Positions 1 through 7,626 of a DNA stretch of 51,047 bases are shown piece by piece. Source of the stretch: Planctomycetota bacterium (GTDB taxonomy: Bacteria > Planctomycetota > MHYJ01 > JACQXL01 > JACQZI01); NCBI GenBank assembly GCA_016207825.1, contig JACQZI010000025.1, positions 1 through 51,047 of the forward strand, read 5' to 3'. Position numbers and translations under genes: made by a program. Numbering within the stretch: the stretch's first letter is position 1; each line of letters starts with the position of its first letter. The notes under the pieces were generated by a model that saw only the letters and a list, made by a program, of their open reading frames with translations, was not told the DNA's origin and did no database searches.

Positions 1-1866
1 ATTTTCCATCCAGATTTGGACTTCTATTTTGTTATCCGGGCAGGGGGTCGCAACGCCTGTAACGCCCTTATCTATCCGGAACTTCTTCCAGCGTGCTGTG
101 CCGGAAATGGTATTTGCGTTAAACTTGACATAAGCGATAGACTGTCCCATTCTTACCGGCGTATTGCCGTTGGTCAACATCGTCCAGGCTGTAGTAGTAA
201 CATTAGTAAATCCCGGAATATCGTTTACGGTAATGGTGATTGTCTTGGAATTAAATAATGTTTTAGCCGTGGCGGTAAAGGTGACCGTGTAATTCCCGGA
301 TTGTGTATAAGAAGGCGTCCATGAAAATACGCCGCTGGTTGAGTTTAAAGTCGAGCCGGTTGGAGTTGCGGTCATGGTATACGTTATTGGGTCGCCGTCA
401 GGGTCTGTGGCAGAAAGCGTAAAGGTTAACAACTGGTTTTCATTTATGCTCTTGTTTCCCGGCGAAGTAAGAACCGGGGATCTGTCATACGCTATATACC
501 AATCGGATAGGGTCGGGGACTGGGAGTTATCCGTTGTCGAAAAATTAGCCCTGAGTTTTATGCCGATAATATTGGTAAATGCGGCTGGGTAGGTGGCTTT
601 AAGGTCTGTGCCATAAGGTAAATTCGCCGCTAATACAGTATCATTTGATGAAGAAAGGACGTCTACGGTTAAAATCGTATTTGCCGGTGTCGTTTTGGTA
701 TAAGTCACGATTCCCCAGTAACCCACCCCAGCCGGGGCAATGGCGGCTGAGGTGTAACTGCCTGGCGATGCGAAACCAATAACTTTACAGCGATAGTAAT
801 CGGTAGTAGTGCCGCCTCTAAATCCATAGATAAAATCTCCTGAGCCGGTATAAACTAATGAGCCTCCGTCAGAGATGGTTCCCGGTGCTGCGGTCATTGT
901 TACCCACGAATTACTTGAAATGGAATAACGATAGAAAGTGGTATTAAGCTCCCCTCTAAACGCATAGATATAATTTCCGCCAGCCGAGACTAATGCGCTA
1001 CCATCATTAGCGATGGTTCCCGGCACCGCAGTCATTGTTGCCCATGAATTACCTGAGATGGAATAGCGATAGAAAGCGGTAGAAAGTTCACCTTTAAACG
1101 CGTAGATAAAATCTCCTGAACCGGGATAGGCTAATGCACCTCCATAACCAATGGTTCCCGGCGCCCCGGTCATTGTTGACCATGAATTGCCTGAAATGGA
1201 ATAACGATAGAATATATCAGTTTGGTCACCTCTGAACCCATAGATAAAATTTCCGCCGGTCGAAACCAATGAACCACCCTCATTAATACCACCAGGTGCC
1301 GAGGCCTTTGTAGTCCATGAATTGCCCGAGATGGAATAACAATAAAAATTAACTTGACCACCACCTCTAAGCGCGTAGATAAAATCTCCTGAGCCGGGAT
1401 AGGCTAATGCGCCTCCATAACCAATGGCTCCCGGAGGCTGTGCCATTGTTGACCATGAATTACCTGAAATAGAATAACGATAGAATTCACCAGTGACGCC
1501 ACCTCTGAACCCATAGATAAAATCGCCGCCGGTAGATACCAATGCGCCGCCTTGGGAGATGTTTGCCGGCGCCGCGGCCATTGTTGACCAAGTAACAGAA
1601 TCAAGCGCAGTTTTGCTTAAAATAACCTCAGCCGAGCCGGTGGTGGTCGTGGTATTGGAGAATGTGCCGGTGATAAAAGTGGTTTCGGACCAGGAATCCG
1701 CCCCGACTTGTCGGGGCGCAAATACTCCCGAAAGGAGAAGCCCAAGTAGGATTAACATCGGGATCCCGATGCGTTGCCACGTTAGATTCTTCATTCGGGA
1801 CAATGACCAAATCCCAACGACCAAACAAATTACCAATGTTGCGCCGTACTGTTTTCGTGTTATCAT
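1..1866 (-). CDS. Kelch-like repeat surface protein with Ig-like domain (partial, 3' end off window)
   Basis: An open frame of 622 codons runs from ATG at 1866 to the left edge without a stop. The start is set by an AGGAGG-type ribosome site about seven bases upstream. Residues 1-55 hold a basic, hydrophobic stretch that looks like a signal peptide or anchor. Then come about six repeats of roughly 46 residues with the pattern GGALVS..GGDFIYGFRG..FYRYSISGNSW, a kelch-like beta-propeller signature. After that lies a cadherin/Ig-like domain (SATDPDGDPITYT, then SGVFSWTP) resembling one in the M6 protease at 31375. The repeats alternate between two types, so DNA segments about 271 bp apart (near 1108 and 1379) are almost identical. 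An in-frame 20-bp palindrome (1699-1718) lies just after the hydrophobic segment. A sigma-54 promoter lies upstream at 1918-1934. Probable role is a secreted or surface beta-propeller; the ligand is unknown. Confidence 0.85.
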   Translation of the reverse strand, partial: MITRKQYGATLVICLVVGIWSLSRMKNLTWQRIGIPMLILLGLLLSGVFAPRQVGADSWSETTFITGTFSNTTTTTGSAEVILSKTALDSVTWSTMAAAPANISQGGALVSTGGDFIYGFRGGVTGEFYRYSISGNSWSTMAQPPGAIGYGGALAYPGSGDFIYALRGGGQVNFYCYSISGNSWTTKASAPGGINEGGSLVSTGGNFIYGFRGDQTDIFYRYSISGNSWSTMTGAPGTIGYGGALAYPGSGDFIYAFKGELSTAFYRYSISGNSWATMTAVPGTIANDGSALVSAGGNYIYAFRGELNTTFYRYSISSNSWVTMTAAPGTISDGGSLVYTGSGDFIYGFRGGTTTDYYRCKVIGFASPGSYTSAAIAPAGVGYWGIVTYTKTTPANTILTVDVLSSSNDTVLAANLPYGTDLKATYPAAFTNIIGIKLRANFSTTDNSQSPTLSDWYIAYDRSPVLTSPGNKSINENQLLTFTLSATDPDGDPITYTMTATPTGSTLNSTSGVFSWTPSYTQSGNYTVTFTATAKTLFNSKTITITVNDIPGFTNVTTTAWTMLTNGNTPVRMGQSIAYVKFNANTISGTARWKKFRIDKGVTGVATPCPDNKIEVQIWMEN

Positions 1867-1917
1867 GTTTTTCCTCCTCCTTTGCGCCTTAGCGGTTAAT
1901 ATCTGTATTTAATGTAT

Positions 1918-1934
1918 AGCAAATATCGTGCCAA
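1918..1934 (-). promoter_or_regulatory. Sigma-54 promoter for the left-edge surface gene
   Basis: Read on the minus strand this is TTGGCACGATATTTGCT. GG lies at 1932-1931 and GC at 1920-1919, exactly ten bases apart, as sigma-54 requires. The core matches the four plus-strand sigma-54 promoters in this window. The inferred start of transcription is about 1907, giving a leader of about 40 nt. No TGTYTCATT/AATGAGACA palindrome lies at the 117-bp position seen at the other four. Confidence 0.85.
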
Positions 1935-2037
1935 GATTTCGTGGGAATTGACGGAAAATGATAGGCTATCCAATATGTTTAACTAAAGGAGTTAGAACAA
2001 GACGACTTGTAAAAGCAAAATCAATATTTAGGCGATG

Positions 2038-2074
2038 GTGTGGACAAAATCCACACTGGTTACTTTTTGGTAAC
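2038..2074. repeat. Two adjacent short palindromes between surface gene and activator gene
   Basis: GTGTGGA/TCCACAC with a 5-base loop covers 2038-2056, and GTTAC/GTAAC with a 6-base loop covers 2059-2074, overlapping the activator stop codon. They could end transcription of the activator or act as protein sites for the 1918-1934 promoter. No T-run follows the first hairpin on the minus strand, so a terminator role is uncertain. Confidence 0.4.
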
Positions 2075-4042
2075 AATCTTTAAGCTAATGTTAAAGCGTT
2101 TTATCTTACGGTGTAAACCGGCACGGTCGCATCCTAATTGTTGGGCCGTTTGGGTTATATTACCATTACAACTTTTAATCGTTTCTATAATGGCGTTTCG
2201 TTCCATTTCTTTAAGGGTTAATACATCCTTAACTGTAGGGGCAGAGGCAGGCAGGCAGGTGCGGATTTGATCAGATAACATCGATTCTTCAATAAGTTTC
2301 ACATCGGGATATAAAACGTATATTCGTTTTATTTCGTTTTCAAGCTCGCGGATATTGCCGGGCCAGGGGTAGGCGGAGAAGAGGGAAAGGGCGGAAGGAG
2401 AGACGAGAGATGAGGGACGACCATATTTTTGTAGAAAATGCTGGGCGAGGAGATGGATATCATCCTTTCGGTCGCGGAGGGGAGGAAGATTTATCACTAT
2501 CGTATTGATACGGTAAAACAGGTATTCCCTGAAGAGTTTTCGCTTAACCATTTGTTCAATATCCTGATTGCTGGCAAAAATAAAGCGGGTGTCAACCGGA
2601 ATAGGTTTTTGTCCACCCACCCTCCAGAGAAGTTTTTCTTCCAAAATACGCAAGAGCTTTTGCTGCATTGATGGGGACATATTGGCGATTTCATCTATAA
2701 ACAATGTTCCGCCAGAAGTAAGCTCTATATAACCTTTTTTCTCTTCAATAGCGCCGGTAAAAGCCCCTTTGGTATGGCCGAAAAGGGTGCTTTCGATAAG
2801 TGTGTCAGGCATTGCTCCGCAATTAAAAGGAAGGTAGATTTTGTTTACACGACGGCTATTATTATGTATGGCGTTGGCAATAAGTTCTTTTCCGGTTCCT
2901 GTTTCTCCCTGGATTAAAACCGGCATATCCGTAGGAGAAATCTTTTCCATAAGATGATAAATTTCTTGCATTGCGGGAGAATTGCCAACAATGGTATATT
3001 TAGTAGCCGACTTTTCATAACGGGAAAGAAGGGTTTCAGTAAGAATGCGCGGGATACGGGATTCGCGATGCTGGGAGTTTGGCAATTGGCGGAAGAGTTG
3101 TTCAAATTCCTTGTTTTTTTCATAAAGCCAGGCTGCATCAAGTTTAGTTAAAAGTGGTTTTATCATCTTTTCCATAACCGAAGATTTTTCCGGAAGGTTA
3201 TTCATCATATAGCATCTGCTTAACAGTAACGCCGATTCGCAGATAAACTCGTTCTTCTTCAAACGCCGGGCGTTTTTCAAGATATCCTGCAATATATAGA
3301 TGGCGTTTTTTAAACGCCCTTCTGATAAATCAATTACTGCCAGATGCATATTAGCGGCAAGCATCCCATGAGGATAATTAACTTCATTGCTAATTCTGAT
3401 GCATTCACGGAAAGATTGTTTTGCCTCGCTGTATTTTTCTATGGCTATTTGATATTCTCCTTTGAGATGATGATAATCTATTGAAAACAGCTGGTCGGCG
3501 GAAGTAGATGAAGATAATACCAGATAAGAAGCCATTTTTTCTTCCAGAATCTGGCGTGTTTTCTCCAGCTCGTTTTTTTCCAGATAACAATAGCCCAAGC
3601 TGATGAGAGTTTTTCGGTAGATCATCGGGGATATCCGACCGCCATGTTTTTGGAAGTATTGTTCTATTTTCTGGAGATGAATTAATGCTTGATTGGTGTT
3701 TTTAATGATACGGAGGATATCGCCTATTAACAGCAAGGGATAGGTTGTTTCAACCGGGGGCAACGAATGCCTTAAGGCAATTGAATATGCTTTGTAATAG
3801 CTATTCAATGCATTGGAGTATTCTGACAATCTATAATAAATAGAGCCTAATTTGCTATACAGAAAATATTCTTCGTTTGGTGAGCATGAGAGGGAAGAAA
3901 GTTTCTTTAGAGCAATTTCCCCGTATCGTTTGGCTTTAACCAAATCTTTTTTATCTAAGGCTGATTTGATGTTTTCCAGATAATTGGACAGATTCCCCCG
4001 TTTTGTCGGGGTCACTACAAGTAATGACTTTCGTTTCGGCAT
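2060..4042 (-). CDS. Sigma-54-dependent transcriptional activator with N-terminal TPR repeats
   Basis: 660 aa. Residues about 10-330 are helical and fit several TPR-type repeats (YFLYSKLGSIYYRLSEYSNA and similar). There is no receiver, GAF or PAS domain. The AAA+ domain follows: Walker A GETGTGKE near residue 379, the sigma-54-contacting GAFTGA loop near 426, Walker B TLFIDEI, and the arginine-rich PPLRDRKDDI segment. The C-terminus is a Fis-type helix-turn-helix (GNITQTAQQLGCDRAGLHRK). These features place it among NtrC-class enhancer-binding proteins. TPRs usually bind proteins or peptides, so input may come from a partner rather than phosphorylation. The ATG at 4042 is preferred over an upstream in-frame TTG at 4078 because that TTG is part of a -35 box. 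It is the only sigma-54 activator here and the natural candidate to read the nearby palindromes (inference). Confidence 0.92.
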   Translation of the reverse strand: MPKRKSLLVVTPTKRGNLSNYLENIKSALDKKDLVKAKRYGEIALKKLSSLSCSPNEEYFLYSKLGSIYYRLSEYSNALNSYYKAYSIALRHSLPPVETTYPLLLIGDILRIIKNTNQALIHLQKIEQYFQKHGGRISPMIYRKTLISLGYCYLEKNELEKTRQILEEKMASYLVLSSSTSADQLFSIDYHHLKGEYQIAIEKYSEAKQSFRECIRISNEVNYPHGMLAANMHLAVIDLSEGRLKNAIYILQDILKNARRLKKNEFICESALLLSRCYMMNNLPEKSSVMEKMIKPLLTKLDAAWLYEKNKEFEQLFRQLPNSQHRESRIPRILTETLLSRYEKSATKYTIVGNSPAMQEIYHLMEKISPTDMPVLIQGETGTGKELIANAIHNNSRRVNKIYLPFNCGAMPDTLIESTLFGHTKGAFTGAIEEKKGYIELTSGGTLFIDEIANMSPSMQQKLLRILEEKLLWRVGGQKPIPVDTRFIFASNQDIEQMVKRKLFREYLFYRINTIVINLPPLRDRKDDIHLLAQHFLQKYGRPSSLVSPSALSLFSAYPWPGNIRELENEIKRIYVLYPDVKLIEESMLSDQIRTCLPASAPTVKDVLTLKEMERNAIIETIKSCNGNITQTAQQLGCDRAGLHRKIKRFNISLKIVTKK

Positions 4043-4049
4043 CGCGGGA

Positions 4050-4078
4050 ATTATACAGAAAAAAGGAGTGGTTGTCAA
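4050..4078 (-). promoter_or_regulatory. Sigma-70 promoter of the activator, predicted leaderless mRNA
   Basis: On the minus strand TTGACA (4078-4073), a 17-base spacer and TATAAT (4055-4050) form a perfect consensus promoter. Seven bases separate TATAAT from the ATG at 4042, so transcription should begin at or one base before the start codon. No ribosome site lies between. Confidence 0.8.
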
Positions 4079-4079
4079 G

Positions 4080-4162
4080 CCCCATTAGAAATTATTTTCT
4101 ACATCCTTGTAGAGTTCATTGTAAAGTTTTTAACTTAATTATAGCCTAAATTTCTAACGGGG
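4080..4162. mobile_element. Possible MITE-like element, 83 bp with 14-bp terminal inverted repeats
   Basis: The left arm (4080-4093) begins CCCCATTAGAAATT. The right arm (4149-4162) is its inverse with one mismatch. The interior is AT-rich and non-coding. The left end sits one base beyond the -35 box of the activator promoter. No target-site duplication is obvious, so this could instead be a structured RNA or a protein site. Confidence 0.4.
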
Positions 4163-4324
4163 TAAAATTCAAATTTAATTACGCGTTTTTAATTTTAGTC
4201 ATATTCCTTGTTAAGTTAACTCCAAATCTCCGTTGAGTAATCAGTTCCATCCTTTTAAAAAATAGGTGTTGTGGAGGCGGGAAGAGAATCTCGTCAAGGT
4301 GCAAGTTTCTTTGAAATAATTATT

Positions 4325-5959
4325 TCAGGCGACTTGGACGCGGTCACGGCCGGATTCCTTTGCCTTATAAAGCGCCGCATCCGCTGCCTTAAGGACCGCC
4401 TCGGCCGTAGTGCCGTGCTCCGGGTAAACAGACACCCCCAATGAAATCGTGATGCCATCAGATGATTTGTCGCCTTTCTGGGGATATAATTTTTTGAATT
4501 CTTCCCGCAGGTATTCGGCGCGCTGGCGGGTTGCCTCCAAAGTGGCATCAGGTATAATGAGCGTAAATTCCTCGCCCCCGTAACGACAGGCAATATCGCT
4601 TTCCCTGATATTTTCCCTGAGGAATTTGCCCATGTTTTGCATTAGATTATCTCCATAGGCGTGTCCAAACCGGTCGTTAAAATCCTTGAAGTGGTCTATA
4701 TCCATCATAATAATACCGACCGGAGTGCCCTTGCGGCTGGCCCGGAGCAATTCGCGTTCCAGGGATTCTTCCATATAACGGCGGTTAAAAAGGCCGGTCA
4801 GATGGTCGCGGATGGAGAGGGCTTGCAGGCTTTCCCTCAATTTTAAGTTGCCCAGCGAGGGTCCTATCTGGGCAGCGATATTCGTTGCCATGTGCTTTTT
4901 TTGTTCCAGCCGGATAGCTTTATCTTTTGCCAGGTCGGAACGGGCGAATACGATGCTGAGTATGCCGGAGACCTCGCTCTGTAATATCAGCGGCACGCAG
5001 AAAAATATCCCGGATACATTTTTCCCGTGGCGGCATCCCGGAGTGCTTTCCGACACGTTCGTACTCAGATAGGGCCTTCCCATCCGGACTGCCCAGCACT
5101 CTTCCGGCGTAAACAGTTCATGGCCGGGCGCATTAGCGCCCCAGGTTATTACGGGTTCTGCCAGGTTGCGAGGTGTATCGAAAATATATAAAGCACCCGA
5201 GTTTTCCGGATACAACCGCTTGAGGAATTCGCCGATTACCTTGTAAGCTTCAGCGGTGGTCAGCGAGACCTGCAGTTTGGTATTCATCTCCGCCAGCAGG
5301 TTTATTTCGAAATTGTGCTGTTCCAGAATTTTAACCGAGTAATTGAGCTTTTCGTTTGTTTCATTAAGCGCCTTTTCCATTTCACGGCGCTGGGTGATAT
5401 CACGCCCAAAGACAAAAAAACGCCCCCCGTCCTTAAGATAGTTGATAGAAAGTTCGAGTGTAAGAATTTTACCGGACTTGGAGCGGTGATGGACTTCAAA
5501 CCTGCCCGAGCCGCGTTCCATTACTTCGTGGATGCTGCGGGTAATTTCATCCGGTGACTGGTAAACCTCCAAATTGCCGATAGACATCTTAAGCAGCTCA
5601 TCGCGGGTGTATCCGATGAGTGAGCAATAACTTTCGTTTGCATCCAGGAACCGCCCTTCTCTATCGGTTACCCAAAACCCATCCAGCGCCGTCTGGAGGA
5701 TAGTCCGGTATTCCATTGCCGCCTGCCGGCGCTGGCTGATGATGATGTTCAACGGGCGGAATATCAAAAAGTAAAGCATCGGGATAAGGACGATAACCAG
5801 CCAGACATGCCATGTCGTCAACTGAATCCAATCAGCCAGCGGTGTATACTTAATTGCGCCAAGCGCGACAAACTCGGCAATAAGTATGATTACGGCTGCG
5901 CGGACGATTGCCTTAACAGGTGGCTTAGTTTGGACGGCGTGATTTTCTTGTTCGTTCAT
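4325..5959 (-). CDS. Membrane-anchored PAS-GAF-GGDEF diguanylate cyclase
   Basis: 544 aa. Two hydrophobic helices lie at about residues 18-40 and 50-70, followed by a PAS domain (TALDGFWVTDREGRFLDAN, about 85-195), a short coiled linker, a GAF-like domain (about 215-370) and a GGDEF domain (about 380-544). The active site is GGEEF near residues 461-465. RESD lies five residues before it, the RxxD product-inhibition site, so the enzyme should make cyclic di-GMP and be feedback-controlled. The GAF segment contains a CRHGKN stretch that may matter for ligand or redox sensing. It lies downstream of the sigma-54 activator on the same strand but has its own promoter at 6011-6038. The start has no clear ribosome site. 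Family assignment is firm; the signal is unknown. Confidence 0.93.
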   Translation of the reverse strand: MNEQENHAVQTKPPVKAIVRAAVIILIAEFVALGAIKYTPLADWIQLTTWHVWLVIVLIPMLYFLIFRPLNIIISQRRQAAMEYRTILQTALDGFWVTDREGRFLDANESYCSLIGYTRDELLKMSIGNLEVYQSPDEITRSIHEVMERGSGRFEVHHRSKSGKILTLELSINYLKDGGRFFVFGRDITQRREMEKALNETNEKLNYSVKILEQHNFEINLLAEMNTKLQVSLTTAEAYKVIGEFLKRLYPENSGALYIFDTPRNLAEPVITWGANAPGHELFTPEECWAVRMGRPYLSTNVSESTPGCRHGKNVSGIFFCVPLILQSEVSGILSIVFARSDLAKDKAIRLEQKKHMATNIAAQIGPSLGNLKLRESLQALSIRDHLTGLFNRRYMEESLERELLRASRKGTPVGIIMMDIDHFKDFNDRFGHAYGDNLMQNMGKFLRENIRESDIACRYGGEEFTLIIPDATLEATRQRAEYLREEFKKLYPQKGDKSSDGITISLGVSVYPEHGTTAEAVLKAADAALYKAKESGRDRVQVA

Positions 5960-6010
5960 ATATAAAATGGATTTTATTATACAAACCCGGCTAAATTATT
6001 TTCGGATGCC

Positions 6011-6038
6011 ATTATAAGCTAAAAAAGTATTTAGTCAA
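6011..6038 (-). promoter_or_regulatory. Sigma-70 promoter for the PAS-GAF-GGDEF gene
   Basis: Minus strand TTGACT (6038-6033), 16-base spacer, TATAAT (6016-6011). The predicted leader to the ATG at 5959 is about 45 nt. Confidence 0.55.
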
Positions 6039-6218
6039 TAAAAATATTCAGGGGTTTAGTCCGATAGAAAAAATAGTTGCTCAATTTTATCCGTTACCCA
6101 ACGGCGTTTTGTATGCGCCCATCGGTTAATGGAGCGGATTTTGCTAAAGCCGGAAACTCCCTTATTATTAAATTAAGCAATTAGCCGCTTGTCAAATACC
6201 CTGCCAATTATTTCAAAA

Positions 6219-6274
6219 CTGTCTCATTAACAACCATATTTAACAAGATGTTTAATTTATATTAATGAGACAGT
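6219..6274. promoter_or_regulatory. Upstream activator-site cluster of the YHS operon promoter
   Basis: A half-site TGTCTCATTAA at 6220-6230 is followed by a degenerate palindrome TGTTTAATT...AATGAGACA at 6249-6272. The outer arms also form a 12-bp inverted repeat. The palindrome starts 223 bp before the -24 GG of the sigma-54 promoter. The rest of the 5960-6655 gap is AT-rich and contains no gene I can support. Confidence 0.75.
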
Positions 6275-6354
6275 AATAAAAACGGCTAAATATGGTTTTT
6301 ATGCTTGTTTTATGCGCTAAACCCATATAAAACGCTATTTGGCCGTTTATAAAG

Positions 6355-6384
6355 TGTTTCATTAGGTGTTTTTTTATAGAAACA
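6355..6384. promoter_or_regulatory. Promoter-proximal activator site, YHS operon
   Basis: TGTTTC...GAAACA with an 18-base centre. The site starts 117 bp before the -24 GG at 6472, the same offset found at three other promoters in the window. The left half is well matched (TGTTTCATTA); the right half is weaker. Confidence 0.7.
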
Positions 6385-6469
6385 TCCCGAAATGCTTAAC
6401 CAGATGGCGTTTATTTCTAACGACTTTATTTTCAAGCAGTTAAAGATGTAAATAAGGTTTTATCATAAG

Positions 6470-6486
6470 TTGGCACGGTATTTGCT
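6470..6486 (+). promoter_or_regulatory. Sigma-54 promoter of the YHS/porin/ferritin operon
   Basis: TTGGCACGGTATTTGCT with GG at 6472-6473, GC at 6484-6485 and exactly ten bases between. Transcription should start near 6497. The leader of about 160 nt contains a GAGGCC/GGCCTC hairpin (6617-6636) just before the ribosome site at 6644. Confidence 0.88.
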
Positions 6487-6655
6487 TATATACATAATAA
6501 ATAGGTAACCATTCGCTAATGTGATAGGCGTATGGAAGGCCTGATTAGTTTTATAGTGAAGGAAAGGAGGGGATAATAGCAGTTAACGGGATAACCAAAG
6601 TAAACAAAGTTAAATAGAGGCCTTTATCTTGGCCTCAAAATATGGAGGAATGAAT

Positions 6656-7561
6656 ATGAGGAAAGGGATAGTAATGCTGGTAATTGCCCTGGTAACTTTC
6701 GCAATGGGATGCTCCCAGACAATGTATGAATCAAAGCCGGATAAAACCAAAACGGAAAAGCCCGTCATGAAACCTGATATGATGCAAAAAAAGGCCGCGG
6801 ATAAGGTCACACCCCATACTATCAAGGCTAATGAAATCGGCAAGGAAGTAATCTGCACGGTCATGAAGGTCCCCTGCACGGTTGACGAAAATACTCCGGC
6901 GCTGGAATACAAGGGCAAGGTCTATTATTTCTGCTGCAACAATTGTCCGAAGATGTTCATGGAAGATCCGGATAAATATGCGGTAAAAACAGAAGTTACC
7001 CCCCACGCAATCACGGCTGATGAAATCGGCAAGGAAGTAACCTGCCCGGTCATGAAGGTCCCCTGCACGGTTGATAAGAATACATCTGCCCTTGAATACA
7101 AAGGCAAGGTTTATTATTTCTGCTGCAACAATTGCCCGAAAAGGTTCATGGAAGACCCGGATAAATATGCGGCACAATCTGAAATCAAAGCGCATTTCAT
7201 CAGTGATGAAGAAGTGGGCAAAGAAGTGAGGTGCACGGTTATGGGCGGGACGTTCAAGGTGGAGAAAGATACCCCGGCACTGGAATACAAAGGCAAGGTC
7301 TATTATTTCTGTTGTTACAATTGCCCGGAGAAGTTTAAGGAAAATCCGGATAAATACGCAATCGAATCACAGGTTAAGGCGCATTTCATCAGCGATGAAG
7401 AAATCGGCAAAGAAGTAATCTGCCCGGTTATGAAAGGGACTTTCACAGTGGATAAGGAAACCCCGGCCCTTGAATACAAAGGCAAGGTTTATTATTTCTG
7501 CTGCTACAACTGCCCGAAAAAGTTCATCGCAGACCCGGATAAATATGCGTCAAAAGATTAA
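6656..7561 (+). CDS. Lipoprotein with four tandem YHS (TRASH-like) metal-binding domains
   Basis: 301 aa. Start chosen at 6656, seven bases after GGAGG (6644-6648); the ATG at 6650 is too close to it. A signal peptide ends in the lipobox FAMGC, so Cys19 should be lipidated. Four YHS-type units follow with an exact 189-bp (63-aa) period. Each has the order GKEV.C.VM, then YKGKVYYFCC..CP, then F...PDKYA. Units 1-2 carry an extra cysteine (VPCTV); units 3-4 replace it with GTF. YHS domains occur in heavy-metal handling proteins and as metal-binding tags, so the protein probably binds copper or iron in the periplasm. The units are also alike at DNA level, showing recent internal duplication. It is the first gene of a sigma-54 operon with a porin and a ferritin-like lipoprotein. 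Confidence 0.9.
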   Translation: MRKGIVMLVIALVTFAMGCSQTMYESKPDKTKTEKPVMKPDMMQKKAADKVTPHTIKANEIGKEVICTVMKVPCTVDENTPALEYKGKVYYFCCNNCPKMFMEDPDKYAVKTEVTPHAITADEIGKEVTCPVMKVPCTVDKNTSALEYKGKVYYFCCNNCPKRFMEDPDKYAAQSEIKAHFISDEEVGKEVRCTVMGGTFKVEKDTPALEYKGKVYYFCCYNCPEKFKENPDKYAIESQVKAHFISDEEIGKEVICPVMKGTFTVDKETPALEYKGKVYYFCCYNCPKKFIADPDKYASKD

Positions 7562-7626
7562 TGAACAAAATGAAAGTGATTGATTTAACTTAATCTCGTT
7601 TGATAATAATGAAAGGAAATGAAAGA

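Noticed and set aside
1559-1912. 117-aa plus-strand frame over the left-edge gene
   Set aside because: It is antisense to the kelch-like protein whose repeats, start and promoter are well supported.
4043-4078. In-frame TTG start extending the activator by 12 residues
   Set aside because: The TTG is the first half of a perfect TTGACA -35 box and the extension overlaps the TATAAT; ATG 4042 is the better start.
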